This document shows, in pieces, positions 35,301 to 45,105 of a DNA stretch of 45,105 nucleotides. Numbering within the stretch: the stretch's first letter is position 1; each line of letters starts with the position of its first letter. The translations under genes were made by a program, and so were the position numbers. The notes under the pieces were generated by a model. It had not been told where the DNA came from, did not search any database, and saw only the letters and a program-made list of their open reading frames with translations. Location of the stretch: positions 426,550-471,654 of the forward strand of contig NW_019091429.1 of the NCBI RefSeq assembly GCF_001949145.1, written 5' to 3'. The DNA is from Acanthaster planci (taxonomy: Eukaryota > Echinodermata > Asteroidea > Valvatida > Acanthasteridae).

Positions 35301-38085
35301 TACCTACATGTTTCATCGTCTAACCCTGCATGTGGAACCACATACATGTACACTGTACGTGCATCTTAAAAGGACCACTATCAGTTACTACTATACAAAG
35401 ACTCGTTTTCTTCCCTGCCAAGTACAAATTCTATTAAATTCTCTCGGATCAGACACATCACTAACAATGTGATATACATGTGCAGTTAACTACTGTTTCA
35501 TAAATTTTGGTGAAACAAAGACGGTTATTTGCTTAGCTGTTGTGCTGTGTTTGCAACTTTGTTTCATTTAATCTGTCACCACATGAAGGAACGTAATGGG
35601 GACATCTGACAGCTGAGCTGAGAGGTTATTTTTTACTTGAGAAAGAGCACGCTTCAGTTGTGCACTAAATAAGTAGGCTACATGGCAGACTTTGAAACGA
35701 CTTGGGCAAGTCTGACTGTGAAATACAGTGGCAGTTTCATCTCTTGTGAAGTTCCGTCAACAATTTCAGCACAATTATGTGAGTAATAAGAAGTCATGAA
35801 TGCTAGTTATGGGCTGTCCAGTTTCATCTAAGTACTTCGTTTCCTTCTAGCCTCTACTCCCGCAGGGACTGTGCGGTGGGTCCCCAGGACATGCCGGGAC
35901 CCACAGCCAGACCGCAGTAGGAGAAGACTTGCGAAGCAAATTGGATAACTAGTCCGACAGATCTCCCTAAATCTATACACCCTTGGCGGCGCTTGCAGTC
36001 AAAAGAATAACAACAAAAAGGAGCACTGTTCAACAAGACGAACAGGATCAATCGGGACCCAACCTCAGATACGCCTTTTTTCCGGAAGAATTTGCATGAC
36101 TTATTTCCCATTTCCCCATTAAATTGAATTAGTTGAAATGCACCAATGCTGCTGAAGTCTCATGGGGGGACGATGGTGACCGCAACTGTCACCTTTTTTA
36201 TATTTAAAGGCACAAAATCAAGTGGGAAGACCTGTGCCTTGAGAGAAGAGGGTTGGGGCAGCCATGAACTCCTCTCTGAAGATATCACTCATGTTTTCAA
36301 TCACGAATGGCACAGTTGAAACTTGGACTGCTAAATTCCCTTTCTAAATGTATCATGAAAATAAGTTTATTGAAGTGGGCGAGGGTCTCCCTTCTCTAAC
36401 AAGGCAAACGCATTCTATCATAACAGTGAAATTGCTTGACCAGCTTGACGTTCACGGATAGGTCAGAGAGTTTCAAGGCCAATGTGATCCACTCTTTCAT
36501 TAGCACCTCTTGTAATGTGCTCCTAAACCCTGGTTGTGAGGTACCTCATCACCCCAACCTGTGTAGTTTATTTTTCTATCGCGTTAACCTATAAAATGTA
36601 CACGGATCGCATTGACATTATTGGACGTTTGCGTAAGGTAAGCTTTTCCGGCTCGGTTTTCTGTTTGATGAAATCTGTTAGAACACCCAACGAAGGCATT
36701 CTGGGTTTTATCTGGTTAATAATGATGTCCTGACTTCAGATAAATGTCGCAAATGATCATGGGTAGCATATTGGCATCATAGGACTCCATTAATCTCACT
36801 CCAGAACTTCTGGGCATTTATGCAACGACAAACAGATCCAAACCAAACAGCACTTTAACGAAGACTGCGACTTGAAACGTTGGCTGGAAAAGTGAAAAAC
36901 ACCCGCTACAGGCCGGGAAGGAAGTGATCAAACCCGGCGGCGCAGGGCAGAGGCCACTGTCTCTTTAGCGCCTAAATGGCCCCAAGACAAAGGCAAAACA
37001 TTTGCCATCGATCTATCAACTCTATTTCCTGCAAGCATATGTTAGCGTGTTTTTGACAGGTGAGTTTTCGCTTTTTTTGATTCGGTATTGAAGTGGAGTC
37101 GTTGGAATAACCATTGGAGGAAGGATAAGCTGACTCCAACAGGTGACATAATCCCCCCGGCCTATTCACCCGTGTTCCGTTTAGTTTCCCAATTGGGGCC
37201 ACCTCTTGATTTTTACGTTTAATATGCTCATAAAGCTTAGTGTTTATGCTGTTTTCTCATGAAATGTGATCTTTCAACAGTTGCTGACATCAGCATGTCA
37301 TACAGAGAAATATGCCATGGACCCCCATGCCCTTTGCGGGTCACATAACCTTCTTAACCCCAGAGGAATATTCCAGACTATTGCAGTCAGGGGAAAAGGC
37401 AATTCGAGTCAAGGTGGGTTGCACAAACTGCTCTGTGTTTCGCATTCATTATCAGTCTTTCACTCGTCGCAGCACTTCCTTATGTAGTAAGACTACACCA
37501 CACTGACCTTTGCGACGGAGAAACTCAATCTTTCTTGTTATATGAACTGAGGGGATCTCTTTCGTGAACACCTGAATGACACGTTTCTTAAGATACAAGC
37601 CGAGGGCATGATATATCGATTTTACAAAGACTTTCCCTGAGTGAAGCTACACAATTAATCAGTCCGACGTTGCCATGAGCCCAAACGTCTTTCACCCAAT
37701 TAGCAATCATAAAGTTTTAGCACACCAGACCCTAAACATCAACTGACACAATGACACTTCAATCTACAAGGTTCATGTAACTAGTTTTACCGTTTCTGGT
37801 AAGCGAAGCCAATATGGTGAGCACAAGCGAGCCCACCGGGGCATCCTCGGTCACCTCTGCGTCGTAAATATCCTGGCTGAACACCAACGGCTTGCCCACG
37901 TCGTTCGTGGTCTCATGATTTTGATCGGCGCTGTCCTCTTCCCTCCTTGGGATATTGGGTCCATTTGGCCGCCTAACTCGGGATCTGGCCCGTCCTCGGC
38001 CTCTCGACGCCTCACCGGCGGCTGTCAGTCCACAGCTAACGTAGAATACAAACAAGAGCAGAACCAGCACGGTTCGGAAGGGCAT
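20377..38085 (-). CDS. Secreted CELSR/Flamingo-like cadherin-EGF-laminin G protein, 10 coding exons
   Basis: Coding exons in transcript order: 38085-37791, 30142-29298, 28621-28393, 27326-27121, 26006-25797, 25001-24776, 24669-24450, 24222-24018, 21368-21257, 20549-20377. The frame is kept at every junction, giving 2721 nt (906 aa plus stop). Residues 1-24 form a signal peptide (TVLVLLLFVFYVSCGL core). A basic stretch (RGRGRARSRVRR) follows, then cadherin repeats at about 64-176, 177-276, 277-374 and 375-470. Repeats 2 and 3 keep Ca-binding motifs (LDRE, DLNDNPP, DTNDNPP); repeats 1 and 4 are degenerate. Residues 470-578 match the CELSR linker after its last cadherin repeat (FYVTDGVHGAQASC; LNVSFAA). 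Three EGF-like domains follow (Cys580-636, Cys643-674, Cys683-715), then one laminin G domain (about 718-903: NGLLLY, GGVSDLKWH, FIGCIRDVRID, closing Cys at GTEPGC). The protein stops three residues later. No transmembrane segment, HRM, GAIN or seven-pass region follows. CELSR proteins act in planar cell polarity and adhesion; this short form would be extracellular. In-frame ATGs up to 38256 exist, but 38085 is chosen because it places the signal peptide at the N-terminus. Confidence 0.85.
22577..22841. mobile_element. Foldback (MITE-like) element in an intron of the CELSR-like gene
   Basis: The ends are inverted (ctgctatctgaatagc at 22577 against the reverse complement of ctatactgatagcag near 22826). 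Internal arms share atttaacgtttttgtaaaa (near 22602) with its reverse complement (near 22796). The centre contains related CTGCTTTCTG/CAGAAAGC-like segments. There is no coding capacity. Confidence 0.7.
23250..23268. promoter_or_regulatory. Paired CRE palindromes
   Basis: Two perfect TGACGTCA sites start 11 bases apart (23250 and 23261), in the intron between exons 24018 and 21368 of the CELSR-like gene. TGACGTCA is the consensus site of CREB/ATF bZIP factors. A similar pair lies at 23561-23579, and the flanks of both pairs are related, so this may be part of a repeat rather than a selected enhancer. Confidence 0.4.
23561..23579. promoter_or_regulatory. Second pair of CRE palindromes
   Basis: Perfect TGACGTCA sites begin at 23561 and 23572, with the same 11-base spacing as the pair 311 bases away. 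Both pairs are followed by related sequence (acatctcaaaatcaaggt against acatcttaaaaggtcaaaggt), which indicates a shared origin. Confidence 0.4.
23609..23832. repeat. 112-bp tandem duplication
   Basis: Copies at 23609-23720 and 23721-23832 both start tcaaaggtcatgtcaagct and end gggcggtgctcag. They differ at only a few positions, clustered in the first 50 bases, so the duplication is recent. It lies in the CELSR-like gene's intron, directly after the second CRE pair. Confidence 0.93.
27381..28052. mobile_element. Inverted-repeat element in a cadherin-gene intron
   Basis: The arm 27381-27497 and the arm 27937-28052 are diverged reverse complements of each other (shared blocks include ttgcggtagca, catgcaaggatat, ctttttga, and cgaaac within the CTGAC...GAAAC segment). 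They enclose about 440 bases of unrelated sequence. The arms carry a CTGACGA...GAAAC segment seen in hammerhead-bearing retroelements. The element lies between cadherin exons 28621-28393 and 27326-27121. No intact transposase or reverse transcriptase is present; the 126-codon minus-strand frame (27355-27735) has no recognised domain. Confidence 0.7.
27464..27494 (-). ncRNA. Hammerhead ribozyme-like core
   Basis: On the minus strand CTGACGA (27494-27488) is followed by a single T, then GGACAG, a six-base loop, CTGTTC (six pairs, one G-U) and GAAAC (27468-27464). CUGANGA, stem II and GAAA in this order are the hammerhead core. Doubts: the extra T leaves a bulge next to stem II, and stem III and the cleavage site are not clear. 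A five-pair stem I can be drawn between GAACC upstream and GGTTC downstream. The partner arm has CTGACAA in place of CTGACGA, so it is broken. Confidence 0.3.
31301..31448. mobile_element. MITE-like palindromic element
   Basis: The 148-bp element runs from ttcacaa to its complement ttgtgaa. The arms are imperfect outside (ccaagagtt...ccaatc) and an exact 19 bp inside (gagcgaaatctgtcgaccc against gggtcgacagatttcgctc). The centre is only about 17 bases. It contains no coding sequence. Confidence 0.85.
32570..32597. repeat. 28-bp perfect palindrome
   Basis: The two 14-base halves, tttgtcaaccattg and caatggttgacaaa, are exact reverse complements with no spacer. It lies in the first intron of the CELSR-like gene. 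It could be a protein-binding site or the core of a decayed foldback element. Confidence 0.85.
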
Positions 38086-38304
38086 CGCCGTCTGGGTTCG
38101 CCTGCTTGCTCTCGGAGTTGCTCTTTCCACGTAACGTACGAAACGTATTTTCTCTGTCCGTCTCAACAAAGTCTGTGTCGGGAATCTTGTGGTGATTACA
38201 TCACCAATTCCATGCACATACTCTGTAATATTCATAGAGAGGGAGACCTGTCCCACATCCTCGAGGAAGTTGTCGTTAACTTTTGAACATATGTCAATTG
38301 ATAT

Positions 38305-38312
38305 TTTTTATA
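38305..38312 (-). promoter_or_regulatory. TATA-like box upstream of the CELSR-like gene
   Basis: TATAAAAA on the minus strand lies about 220 bases before the chosen ATG (38085). If used, transcription would start near 38280 and the 5' UTR would include in-frame ATGs at about 38256 and below. A more distant promoter with further untranslated exons is equally possible. Confidence 0.25.
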
Positions 38313-41300
38313 GATGTACCGGTACTGGTTGTTCTGAATACCTCTGTCTCCGTGAAGGTCAAACGTTCCCATGAGCACAAAGGTTAGTGTTGCTTGATTG
38401 GCACGAGGGCACGAAGGTCCCTAGTTTGGGGCTAACATCGTGAGAGAGAGCGAGGCTTGAAGTTGCGCCCTTGTGACTTCTGATAACTGCAAAACTACCC
38501 GGCCTTTGAAATGTCTGTCAAGGAAAATTACGTTTTCCAGCACTCAAAACATCCGCTCGGCAGCTACTGGTGGAGTTGTGAAGATTGTGACACCATAGGG
38601 GAAAACCCTCGTACCACTGAGTCCGCATCTGCAATCGTACAAAGTTGTTTGCTTCCTCGTTGTGAATCCTTGTGCTGATGAGGTGAGGCAGGGCGAATGT
38701 ACATGTAGACAAGACACTCAACAACCCGTCTTCCGTTTGTTATTTCCTGCCAGCGTGAAATTCGCGTATTTGCGTAGTGCCTGGGCCCGAGACATTCAGT
38801 GAAGAACCGGAACTCCCCCCCAACTGGCTGCAACCAAATAATGCCCACAGGTATCGCTGGCCCCTGTTCGCGTGATGTTTGCAACGTTCAAGCCGAGAGT
38901 CAAGGCACGGACAATCTGCTGATAGTCCACGCGCAGCTAAAATCCGACCCCGAGCCAACGAATACGTCCTTTGCGACACTGCACAGAGGAACGTCCCACG
39001 ACGTCAGGGGAACCTCCAAATGACAAAAACATCTTGCAAATCCATTGGGGTGTCTGGACTCGTCTACTTAACTGGTTGCTTCCTTTCTTGTCTGTGCAGG
39101 GACGAGGTCAAGGGTAGAAACGGAATCAACACGGGTCGTGCAACCTTGTTGCTGCTGGCGTTAACTTTAAGCGAGGAACATCGACTTTTGTTGATTTATC
39201 CGCTTTACACATGACCCTGACATCTCGATGATTTCCTGCGAGAGGCTCATACATCTTCATTACTTTCCATTTATCCAGTTAGGAAATTATTGAATGGAAA
39301 AGATACTAGTTTGAAGCGCAGACACAATCAGTGATTACACAAAATACATAAAGACCAGAAAACATAAGCAAGTCAATTGTAACAAAACATTCCCATTGCA
39401 CAAAACTGGACCAAAAGTGTACAACACAGTAATGAAGACTTTTACTTTGGGCTTGGATTATTGCTGCTAAGCGATTGGGCTTAGATGGAAGTGTGGGTGG
39501 AAATTTGGTTTTAGGAGGCGAAGGACTCGAAATAATCCCACATAAAAGTCTCGACACTCCTGCTGAAAATACTAATTATCTTCCCTTTCAATCTGTAAAG
39601 CAAGCCCCGACCCTGGGCAAGCCTGTAAGGGACATGGCCACGAATCAGTTACTTTCAGACGAGTGCGTCATTGTAAGCCGTAGTCATTTTAATCAAACAC
39701 GACTTGTGCATTCTTTGCCCGGCATTTCATATACACTGATCCCACAATACACCTCCACATTGCAGCTTGAATGCTTGGACATGTACATGAAGACAAAATG
39801 CGTCTTCTTTCTTATGGTGTAGTAATAATATGATTGATGTTTTCGGGGGGTTCCCACCCTGTTTAAAGAGAAAAGTTTGTGTCAAAAGTAACGCAGGGCT
39901 TTTTGTTGTCGAAAAACCGTTAGAGATATCAGGCCCTTACTGGCCGCTAAAACAAAAACTTACATAGGTCAGGTGAACATTAACGTTAAAGAAACGAAGG
40001 TTTGGTTGCCGTCATTAGCATGTGACCAAACCGATGAGGATCCCTCCCGTTTTGACTTTCTTAATATTCAGAGGTCAAGAGTACTCGCAGATGAATAGGT
40101 ATTTTTTCACAGTAGGGGCTTTATCAAACTGAATATCGCATTTAGATCCAATATCGCATTTAAGCCAATTTGAAGCTATATAATGAGGGCTCCGACGTCG
40201 GCTTAGCATGAACCCATAGCAGGATAAAGCGTCCTGTTGGCCCAGGCCTTTGGGCACCAGAATTTTCTAGGCCTTGGGCACCAGTGTTTTACACAGGCCT
40301 TATTACTTTGTCTTACGTACAGTCACTACTGAGGACCAGTCTCATAAGGCTGGAGCCGGATATTTCATACTGATGCAACGCTGAATAAGCTGTTGTTGTG
40401 AGCTTTTCTGGCATCGAAACCTTGACCGTGTGTGTTTTATGGTGCACAGTACGGGTACACTGTAATATTTTCGCCCGCCCTCAAAGCTTTGCCCTCACAT
40501 TTCCGTAGGCCGTCTTATTTGTCGTAGGCACTAGGTGCCTAGGACTTACAGCGTCGAAAAGATAATCTGGACCCAGGCACGGTAGGAAGATGATTCTGCG
40601 GGGGGGGCAGAAAATGAAATCTGTGGGGAGTCCAATGCATGTGACTGTGAGCGCGTAGCGCGAATTCTGTACAGTGAAGGATCGGCAAATTTTTGTAAGG
40701 TTTTATGCTCTGTAGTCCCTCACTGGAAGATTTTTCAAGCAATCGATATTTTGAAATTTCAGCATTTCAAATCCATGTCTGACAGTCTAAAAAAGGATAA
40801 GTTAATTATTGTAAGATCTTATGTAATAATTAAATTTCCAAAAAATGACATATCTTAAACTGCACGTTATGAAGGTGATACTTCACCTTTTTTCTCACAA
40901 AAGCATTAAAAAAAAATTAAGAACCCAATTTTTGCCACAGGGAGTGATGGTCACCCTACAATAAGTATTGGAAAGTCTAAACACTCATTAGTGTCGTTTT
41001 CCTTTTACGAAAAGAAAAATCTTTAAGTTTGTGCACAACCAGCTGAGATCTTAAAGCTGTGCCTTAGATGACATCACAAACTTGATGACAAAGTCATGCA
41101 CAAACTTTAAATCTTTAAGTTTAAAACAGTATGGGGATATGTTTCAGTAAAACTTTTATTTACTTGAGGAAACCCCCAAAATGAGTGGTCATAGTGAACA
41201 CAATTTTACTTTGCCTCAACTATTAAAATATTCAAAGAAAGAAGCTTGTGGATATTTCAAATTTTGGATAAGAAGTGATAGCTATATTCCATTCAAAGAC

Positions 41301-41439
41301 GCTCTCTCTTATAGGTTGATTTTAGGAATAAACTTTGGGTGCTTTCGAAAAACACGTGTTTATTCGAGGGTGTGTCATTGCGAAGGTAATTTCAATGTGA
41401 AACTTTTGAAAACCAAATTGAACGTGACCAAATGACGGG
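38313..41439. other. Upstream region with no recognised gene
   Basis: Open frames up to 115 codons (for example 39475-39822, 38879-39214) have no recognisable domains and no good splice context that I could see. A small inverted repeat lies at 41021-41112. The region could contain untranslated exons or regulatory DNA of the cadherin gene. Confidence 0.5.
41021..41112. repeat. Short inverted repeat
   Basis: aagtttgtgca at about 41025-41035 is repeated in reverse complement (tgcacaaactt) at 41097-41107. The block aaatctttaagttt also recurs directly on both sides (41018 and 41110). It is probably a small decayed foldback element. Confidence 0.5.
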
Positions 41440-43050
41440 TACGTCTGTCTATTAAGGAATTCCACCCCAAGGTCGACAGGACAAAGTCTGTATGAGCTCT
41501 CCGGGAAGACCCAGAATAACGTTCCCAGCACTGCTTTGAAGTTTTTTGAGTTTACTGAGGTTTGTTTTTGAAGGGTTACCCCACTTTACCCTCACAGTAA
41601 TCAAACTGTGGCAAGATCATAGTTTTGTATAGCAGATTTAGTGTGTGCACCGGGAGGACATTTTTGACTTTCCGAAGGACCCCAATACGCTTATTAACTT
41701 TCTTAACCAACTTATCGATATGAACATCCCTAGCTTGTTAACGAAGGGTCTAACCAGACCCATAGATATTTAAAATGAGTAACATTATCAACAGCAATAT
41801 TGTTATTGTTGATTTTGATTTGCAAATTCTCCTCACAATACCTGAATTTGGCGTGAGTACCAAACAGCACACTTTTAGTTTTGTTGATATTCAAGGTTAA
41901 AAATTTGCCTGCAACCATTTAAATATTTCAGCCACGTCTCTATTAAGAGCTTTATTGACTTTGTCTGCAGACTTAGCCGGATGATAAAAATGCCTGTATC
42001 AGTAGCATATAAAAACATTCTAGAGTCAGGAGAATCAACATTTATAAGGTCATTAATGTAAAAGGTGAGCAAAAGTGGATTCAAACTTGAACCGTGAGGC
42101 ACCCCATAAATAACATCAGAGTAGGCAGAGAAATTGTCACCAATTTTAGTCATATGCTGTCGTCCATACAAGTAAGAGGAACCCCAGTCCAGCTCAAGGC
42201 CACGCACTCCTATTTTGCTGAGTTTTCCAATGAGACGTCCGTGATGAACAGTGTCAAAAAAGGCTTTCTTGAAGTCCAAATATATGGCACTAGTAACATA
42301 CCCAGAATTCATATTTTCAAGCAAGTAATCTTTCACCCTTAAAGGACAAGTTTGGGTCGAGTGCAGTGGCCTAAAACCAGACTGGTTATCCGTCAAAATT
42401 TCATTCCGATTCAGGAACTCAAGTAACTGTTTGTGAACAAGCTTTTCAAGAATTTTTATGCAAGCTGGGAGCACCGAAATTGGACTGTAATTTGGTTATC
42501 TCAAGGTAATCACCCTCCTTGAAGATTGGAGAAATTCTACTTAACTTCCAAGCCGAGGGCACAACACCAGTGGAAAGACTCATGTTCATAATATGAGCTA
42601 ACGGCCTTGCAATCTACCTACAACCAATCTTAAGCAACCTTGCGCAATACCGTCTAAACCAGTAGCCTTAGAACTATCAAAGGCACCAAGCAACTTAAAA
42701 ACTTCATGGGATGTTACACGCTCAAATTGAAACAAGTCTCCCCCTGTTTGTGTGTCCTGAGGAGCCTCATTAATGGGATCAAATTCGACTTGCAAACTCA
42801 TTGTAGTGAGTATAGCAACGGCTAGGGTAGAACCAACATTAGCAAAGAAGCTGTTAAATGCATTTGCAATATCCAGTCCATTAGTCAGTATTTCATTATC
42901 AGATTTAATATTACCTGTATTATCATTTTTATAAGATGGAAAAATGGTTTTAATAACTTTCTATAATTTCTTTGAGTTAGATTTAGCAGCACTGATGAAG
43001 GATTGATAAAACTCTTTCAATTTTTTGCTACGTTGTTAATCCTGTTTCTC
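41440..43050 (-). pseudogene. Decayed non-LTR retrotransposon (LINE) reverse transcriptase
   Basis: Read on the minus strand, pieces of a Jockey/CR1-like reverse transcriptase occur in the right order. They are the pre-RT linker (IANAFNSFFANVGSTL, near 42850), FDSSKATGLDGI (near 42680), LDFKKAFFDTVHHGRL (near 42250), GVPHGSSLNPLL (near 42090), the catalytic loop as FLYATDTGIF (near 42000), LNINKTKSVLFGT (near 41870) and a C-terminal region with VNKRIGVLRKVKNVLP (near 41680) and LPGELIQTLSCRPWGG (near 41480). The YADD box is changed to YATD, and frameshifts and stops separate the pieces, so it is dead. No endonuclease domain is seen upstream of 43050; the copy is probably 5'-truncated. Confidence 0.9.
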
Positions 43051-43963
43051 AAAATCCTGCGTTGGGGAGATGTTAATTATATATAACGGGTTTGCCCTTA
43101 CCCCCCCAAAAATACATCTTGAAAACAGTTCGCGGTACCCGCTGCTTCAAAACTGAACGACACAAGGCAACTGCTGTGCTACGTCCTGATATAGATCTGC
43201 TCCTTACGCTATGCAGTTTCCCAAACGGATGAACATGATATAGGCTTTCAAATAATGATGTCGGACTGTACATGTGTGTCTCTTTTCAGAGATGGTGCCC
43301 TGGTCCTTCAGTTTCAAACAAAACAAAACACAAACCTAGAATAATATTGTGAAGATTTGTCAGACTAATTTTTTCATAGTATTGAATGGGTCATGAACAC
43401 AGACAACAATATCATAAAATCACCGGGAATAGGTAAGGAAAATGTTGGATATTTTTGGAATTTAGCCGTTCACATGACAATGACAATTATTAGAATCTTT
43501 TGATCTGGGAACTAGACTATGTTGCATTATGTCATAACTCAAAACATGTTTTTAATTCCAATTAAATGAAATGGCCAACATTCATTTCAATCTAGGCTAT
43601 TGTTCTGTATTTTAATGTAACTCCAAACAAAAACTGGACTACCAACAGAAGTCTAACCCACTTTTACCTTGAGTAAACTTGATTCATATGGGCTCAAAAA
43701 AGGTTTACGCCTATATGCCATATATTAGGCTATGTTTCCAATGTTGGAGCTTCAAGGTTTGTAGAAGATGAATTACCTATTGAGCTTGACAATATTGTAA
43801 ACTTACACTTACACCTCTACGGAGCCGTTATCAATATTTTTGTAAGGAAATAAATGATAACTATATACAGTTTATTTACGATACTATTCCACGATCTTCA
43901 GTGGAGTCAACTATTGCTTCTCAGCGCCTGTGCAAAAGGCATCCCGTCAGCAGGTTTCTTTCT

Positions 43964-44120
43964 ATGGTGTTCAAAAACGACAAGCAGACATCGTCCTTCA
44001 ACCTTTCCAGTGTTGTACTATGTTGAAGCATAAAGCAACTGACCAGAATGTCAAACGGGGTGGAGTATGTCCTGCAGCTACGGTGTTCTAAAACGGACAG
44101 GCAAACGTCGTACTTCAATT
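43964..44120 (-). repeat. Diverged 117-bp tandem repeat inside a 65-codon frame
   Basis: Blocks near 43964-44002 and 44081-44119 are related (ggtgttcaaaaacgacaagc against ggtgttctaaaacggacagg, then cgtccttcaa against cgtacttcaa) at a 117-base offset. On the minus strand the frame 43921-44118 reads YDVCLSVLEHR and then DDVCLSFLNTIER. It could be a remnant of a mobile-element protein or a chance open frame. Confidence 0.5.
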
Positions 44121-44434
44121 ACAAACATCCGTTTGAGAACAAGGTTTAAAAGGTTTAAGTGCAAAGTTGGAGAACACCATACTTCCACACTAATACCGCA
44201 AGATCAGATGGAACCAGGCCAAACGTTATCCAACACTGATTAACTCATTTTAGCCATACCCAAGCTTAATTTAAGACAAGCCGTTTTACTGAAAAATTAT
44301 TTGTACAATAGCAGGCCAAGAATTTTAAAGCAATCAGACTGAAGCCCAATGAAGTCGTTTGGCAGCAATTCTATCGGAAAAACCTGAAAAACTCAAGGCG
44401 TGCAAGTAAGGAGACTCCCATGTATAGCATATGC

Positions 44435-44475
44435 AAAACCAAACAAACAAACAAACAAACAAAAAACAAACAAAA
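44435..44475. repeat. (AAAC)n simple repeat
   Basis: Tandem aaac/caaa units with minor interruptions near the right end (caaaaaacaaacaaaac). Confidence 0.9.
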
Positions 44476-44739
44476 CGGGACACTTGTTGCTAGAGGTATG
44501 CAAAAACTTGAACTTGTGTACTAAGTTTGGTTAAGTTCCACTGAGGTCTGGTCATCACGTCATTGATCACCCCCACCCCCAACCTGCGTTGGGGGAGAAA
44601 ATGCAATTAAGCGCAATTAAATGGGATCTCGAACAGTGGTCTCCTGAAAGTGTATCCTATTTTTACTGTTTACGTCTTCAATTGATTGGGACAGACGCCA
44701 TAGGTATATAAAATGGTATCGGTTCTATGCTCTGGATTC

Positions 44740-44805
44740 CCCTCATAGCTCAGTGTATCGTTTGCCGCGCACATGTCACGCGCACACAAATGTTTCGACC
44801 CGGTT
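44740..44805 (+). other. tRNA-like stretch (A-box and B-box), possible SINE head
   Basis: TAGCTCAGTGTATCG resembles an RNA polymerase III A box, and TTTCGACCCGG about 40 bases later resembles a B box. Their order and spacing suit a tRNA or tRNA-derived SINE. The arms do not fold into a convincing complete cloverleaf, so a functional tRNA is unlikely. Confidence 0.3.
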
Positions 44806-45083
44806 TCATCGTTTAAACAAACTCTATGCAACGAAAAATTAAAGTCATGCGTCCTGTAGAAATTTGCCTCATCCTAACGCCATTATGTACGAATGTTGGT
44901 CTCAAGATACCTCGCCGTCGTTGCGTATCGTTCCTCTGTGAAAGCGCCCTCAATGAAGTACGTATCTTCCATTCACCCGGCATACACCACTGATCTCTAC
45001 TATACCAACAGTAAAGTACTGTACATATCAGTGGCATACACGAGCAGGCCGGTTGTGGGGGGGGTCGAGGGATTCGAATGAAT

Positions 45084-45105
45084 CCCCCCCCCCCCCCCCC
45101 CCCCC
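45084..45105. repeat. Terminal poly-C run
   Basis: Twenty-two or so consecutive C residues run to the last base, shortly after a G8-10 run near 45057. It looks like a contig end at an unresolved homopolymer. Confidence 0.85.

Larger units (their letters stand above)
30143..37790 (-). other. First intron of the CELSR-like gene (7.6 kb)
   Basis: The intron lies between the signal-peptide exon (donor G|GTAAAA at 37791) and the large cadherin exon (acceptor TTGCTACAG at 30143). Joining them completes cadherin repeat 1 without a gap. It holds a foldback element (31301-31448) and a perfect palindrome (32570-32597). Open frames inside it (for example 31504-31848, 32944-33273, 35029-35316) show no recognised domains. 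Its length leaves room for enhancers that I cannot identify. Confidence 0.75.
43051..45105. other. Right flank with no recognised gene
   Basis: AT-rich sequence with a diverged in-frame repeat (43964-44120), an (AAAC)n run, a tRNA-like stretch and a terminal poly-C run. No exon of a known family is seen. Confidence 0.5.

Noticed and set aside
37791-38256. Translation start at 38256 giving a 57-residue N-terminal extension
   Set aside because: It would bury the signal peptide inside the protein; the ATG at 38085 puts the hydrophobic core at residues 5-20.

Overview
This window is animal nuclear DNA, about 40% GC. The coding sequence is split by spliceosomal introns with GT..AG boundaries, the flanks are full of small repeats, palindromic mobile-element remnants and a dead LINE, and there is no bacterial operon structure. 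A Flamingo/CELSR-type cadherin gene makes it metazoan. Frequent TAGGCCTA and ACATGT palindromes and the mix of foldback elements suggest a marine invertebrate, perhaps an echinoderm, hemichordate or amphioxus, but I cannot fix the species.

Two genes can be rebuilt exon by exon, both on the minus strand, and every junction keeps the frame. (1) At 5527-14599, ten coding exons encode a 535-residue alpha/beta-hydrolase acyltransferase of the homoserine/serine O-acyltransferase (MetX) family. It has a likely mitochondrial presequence and an intact Ser-Asp-His triad. An untranslated first exon probably ends at 16646. (2) At 20377-38085, ten coding exons encode a 906-residue secreted protein: signal peptide, four cadherin repeats, the CELSR-specific linker, three EGF-like domains and one laminin G domain. 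It then stops, with a poly(A) signal 37 bases after the stop codon. It matches the middle of CELSR/Flamingo but lacks the second laminin G, hormone-receptor, GAIN and seven-pass parts.

Layout. 1-2489: two diverged 1.25-kb tandem copies separated by single Ns, possibly an assembly artefact. 2490-5526: intergenic sequence with minisatellites. 5527-16.9 kb: the acyltransferase gene, with a relic copy of its sixth coding exon and two minisatellites that are open in several frames. 16.9-17.4 kb: a probable divergent promoter, followed by a possible plus-strand first exon (17367-17412). 17.4-20.3 kb: no recognised gene. 20.4-38.1 kb: the cadherin gene, whose introns hold foldback elements, paired CRE palindromes and an inverted repeat with a hammerhead-like core. 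38.1-45.1 kb: no complete gene; a decayed non-LTR retrotransposon (41.4-43.05 kb), small repeats, a tRNA-like stretch and a terminal poly-C run.

The two genes have no evident functional link: one is mitochondrial amino-acid metabolism, the other extracellular adhesion or polarity. The main points of interest are the secreted CELSR-like protein, an animal-encoded serine/homoserine acyltransferase with a duplicated exon relic, and the possible ribozyme core.
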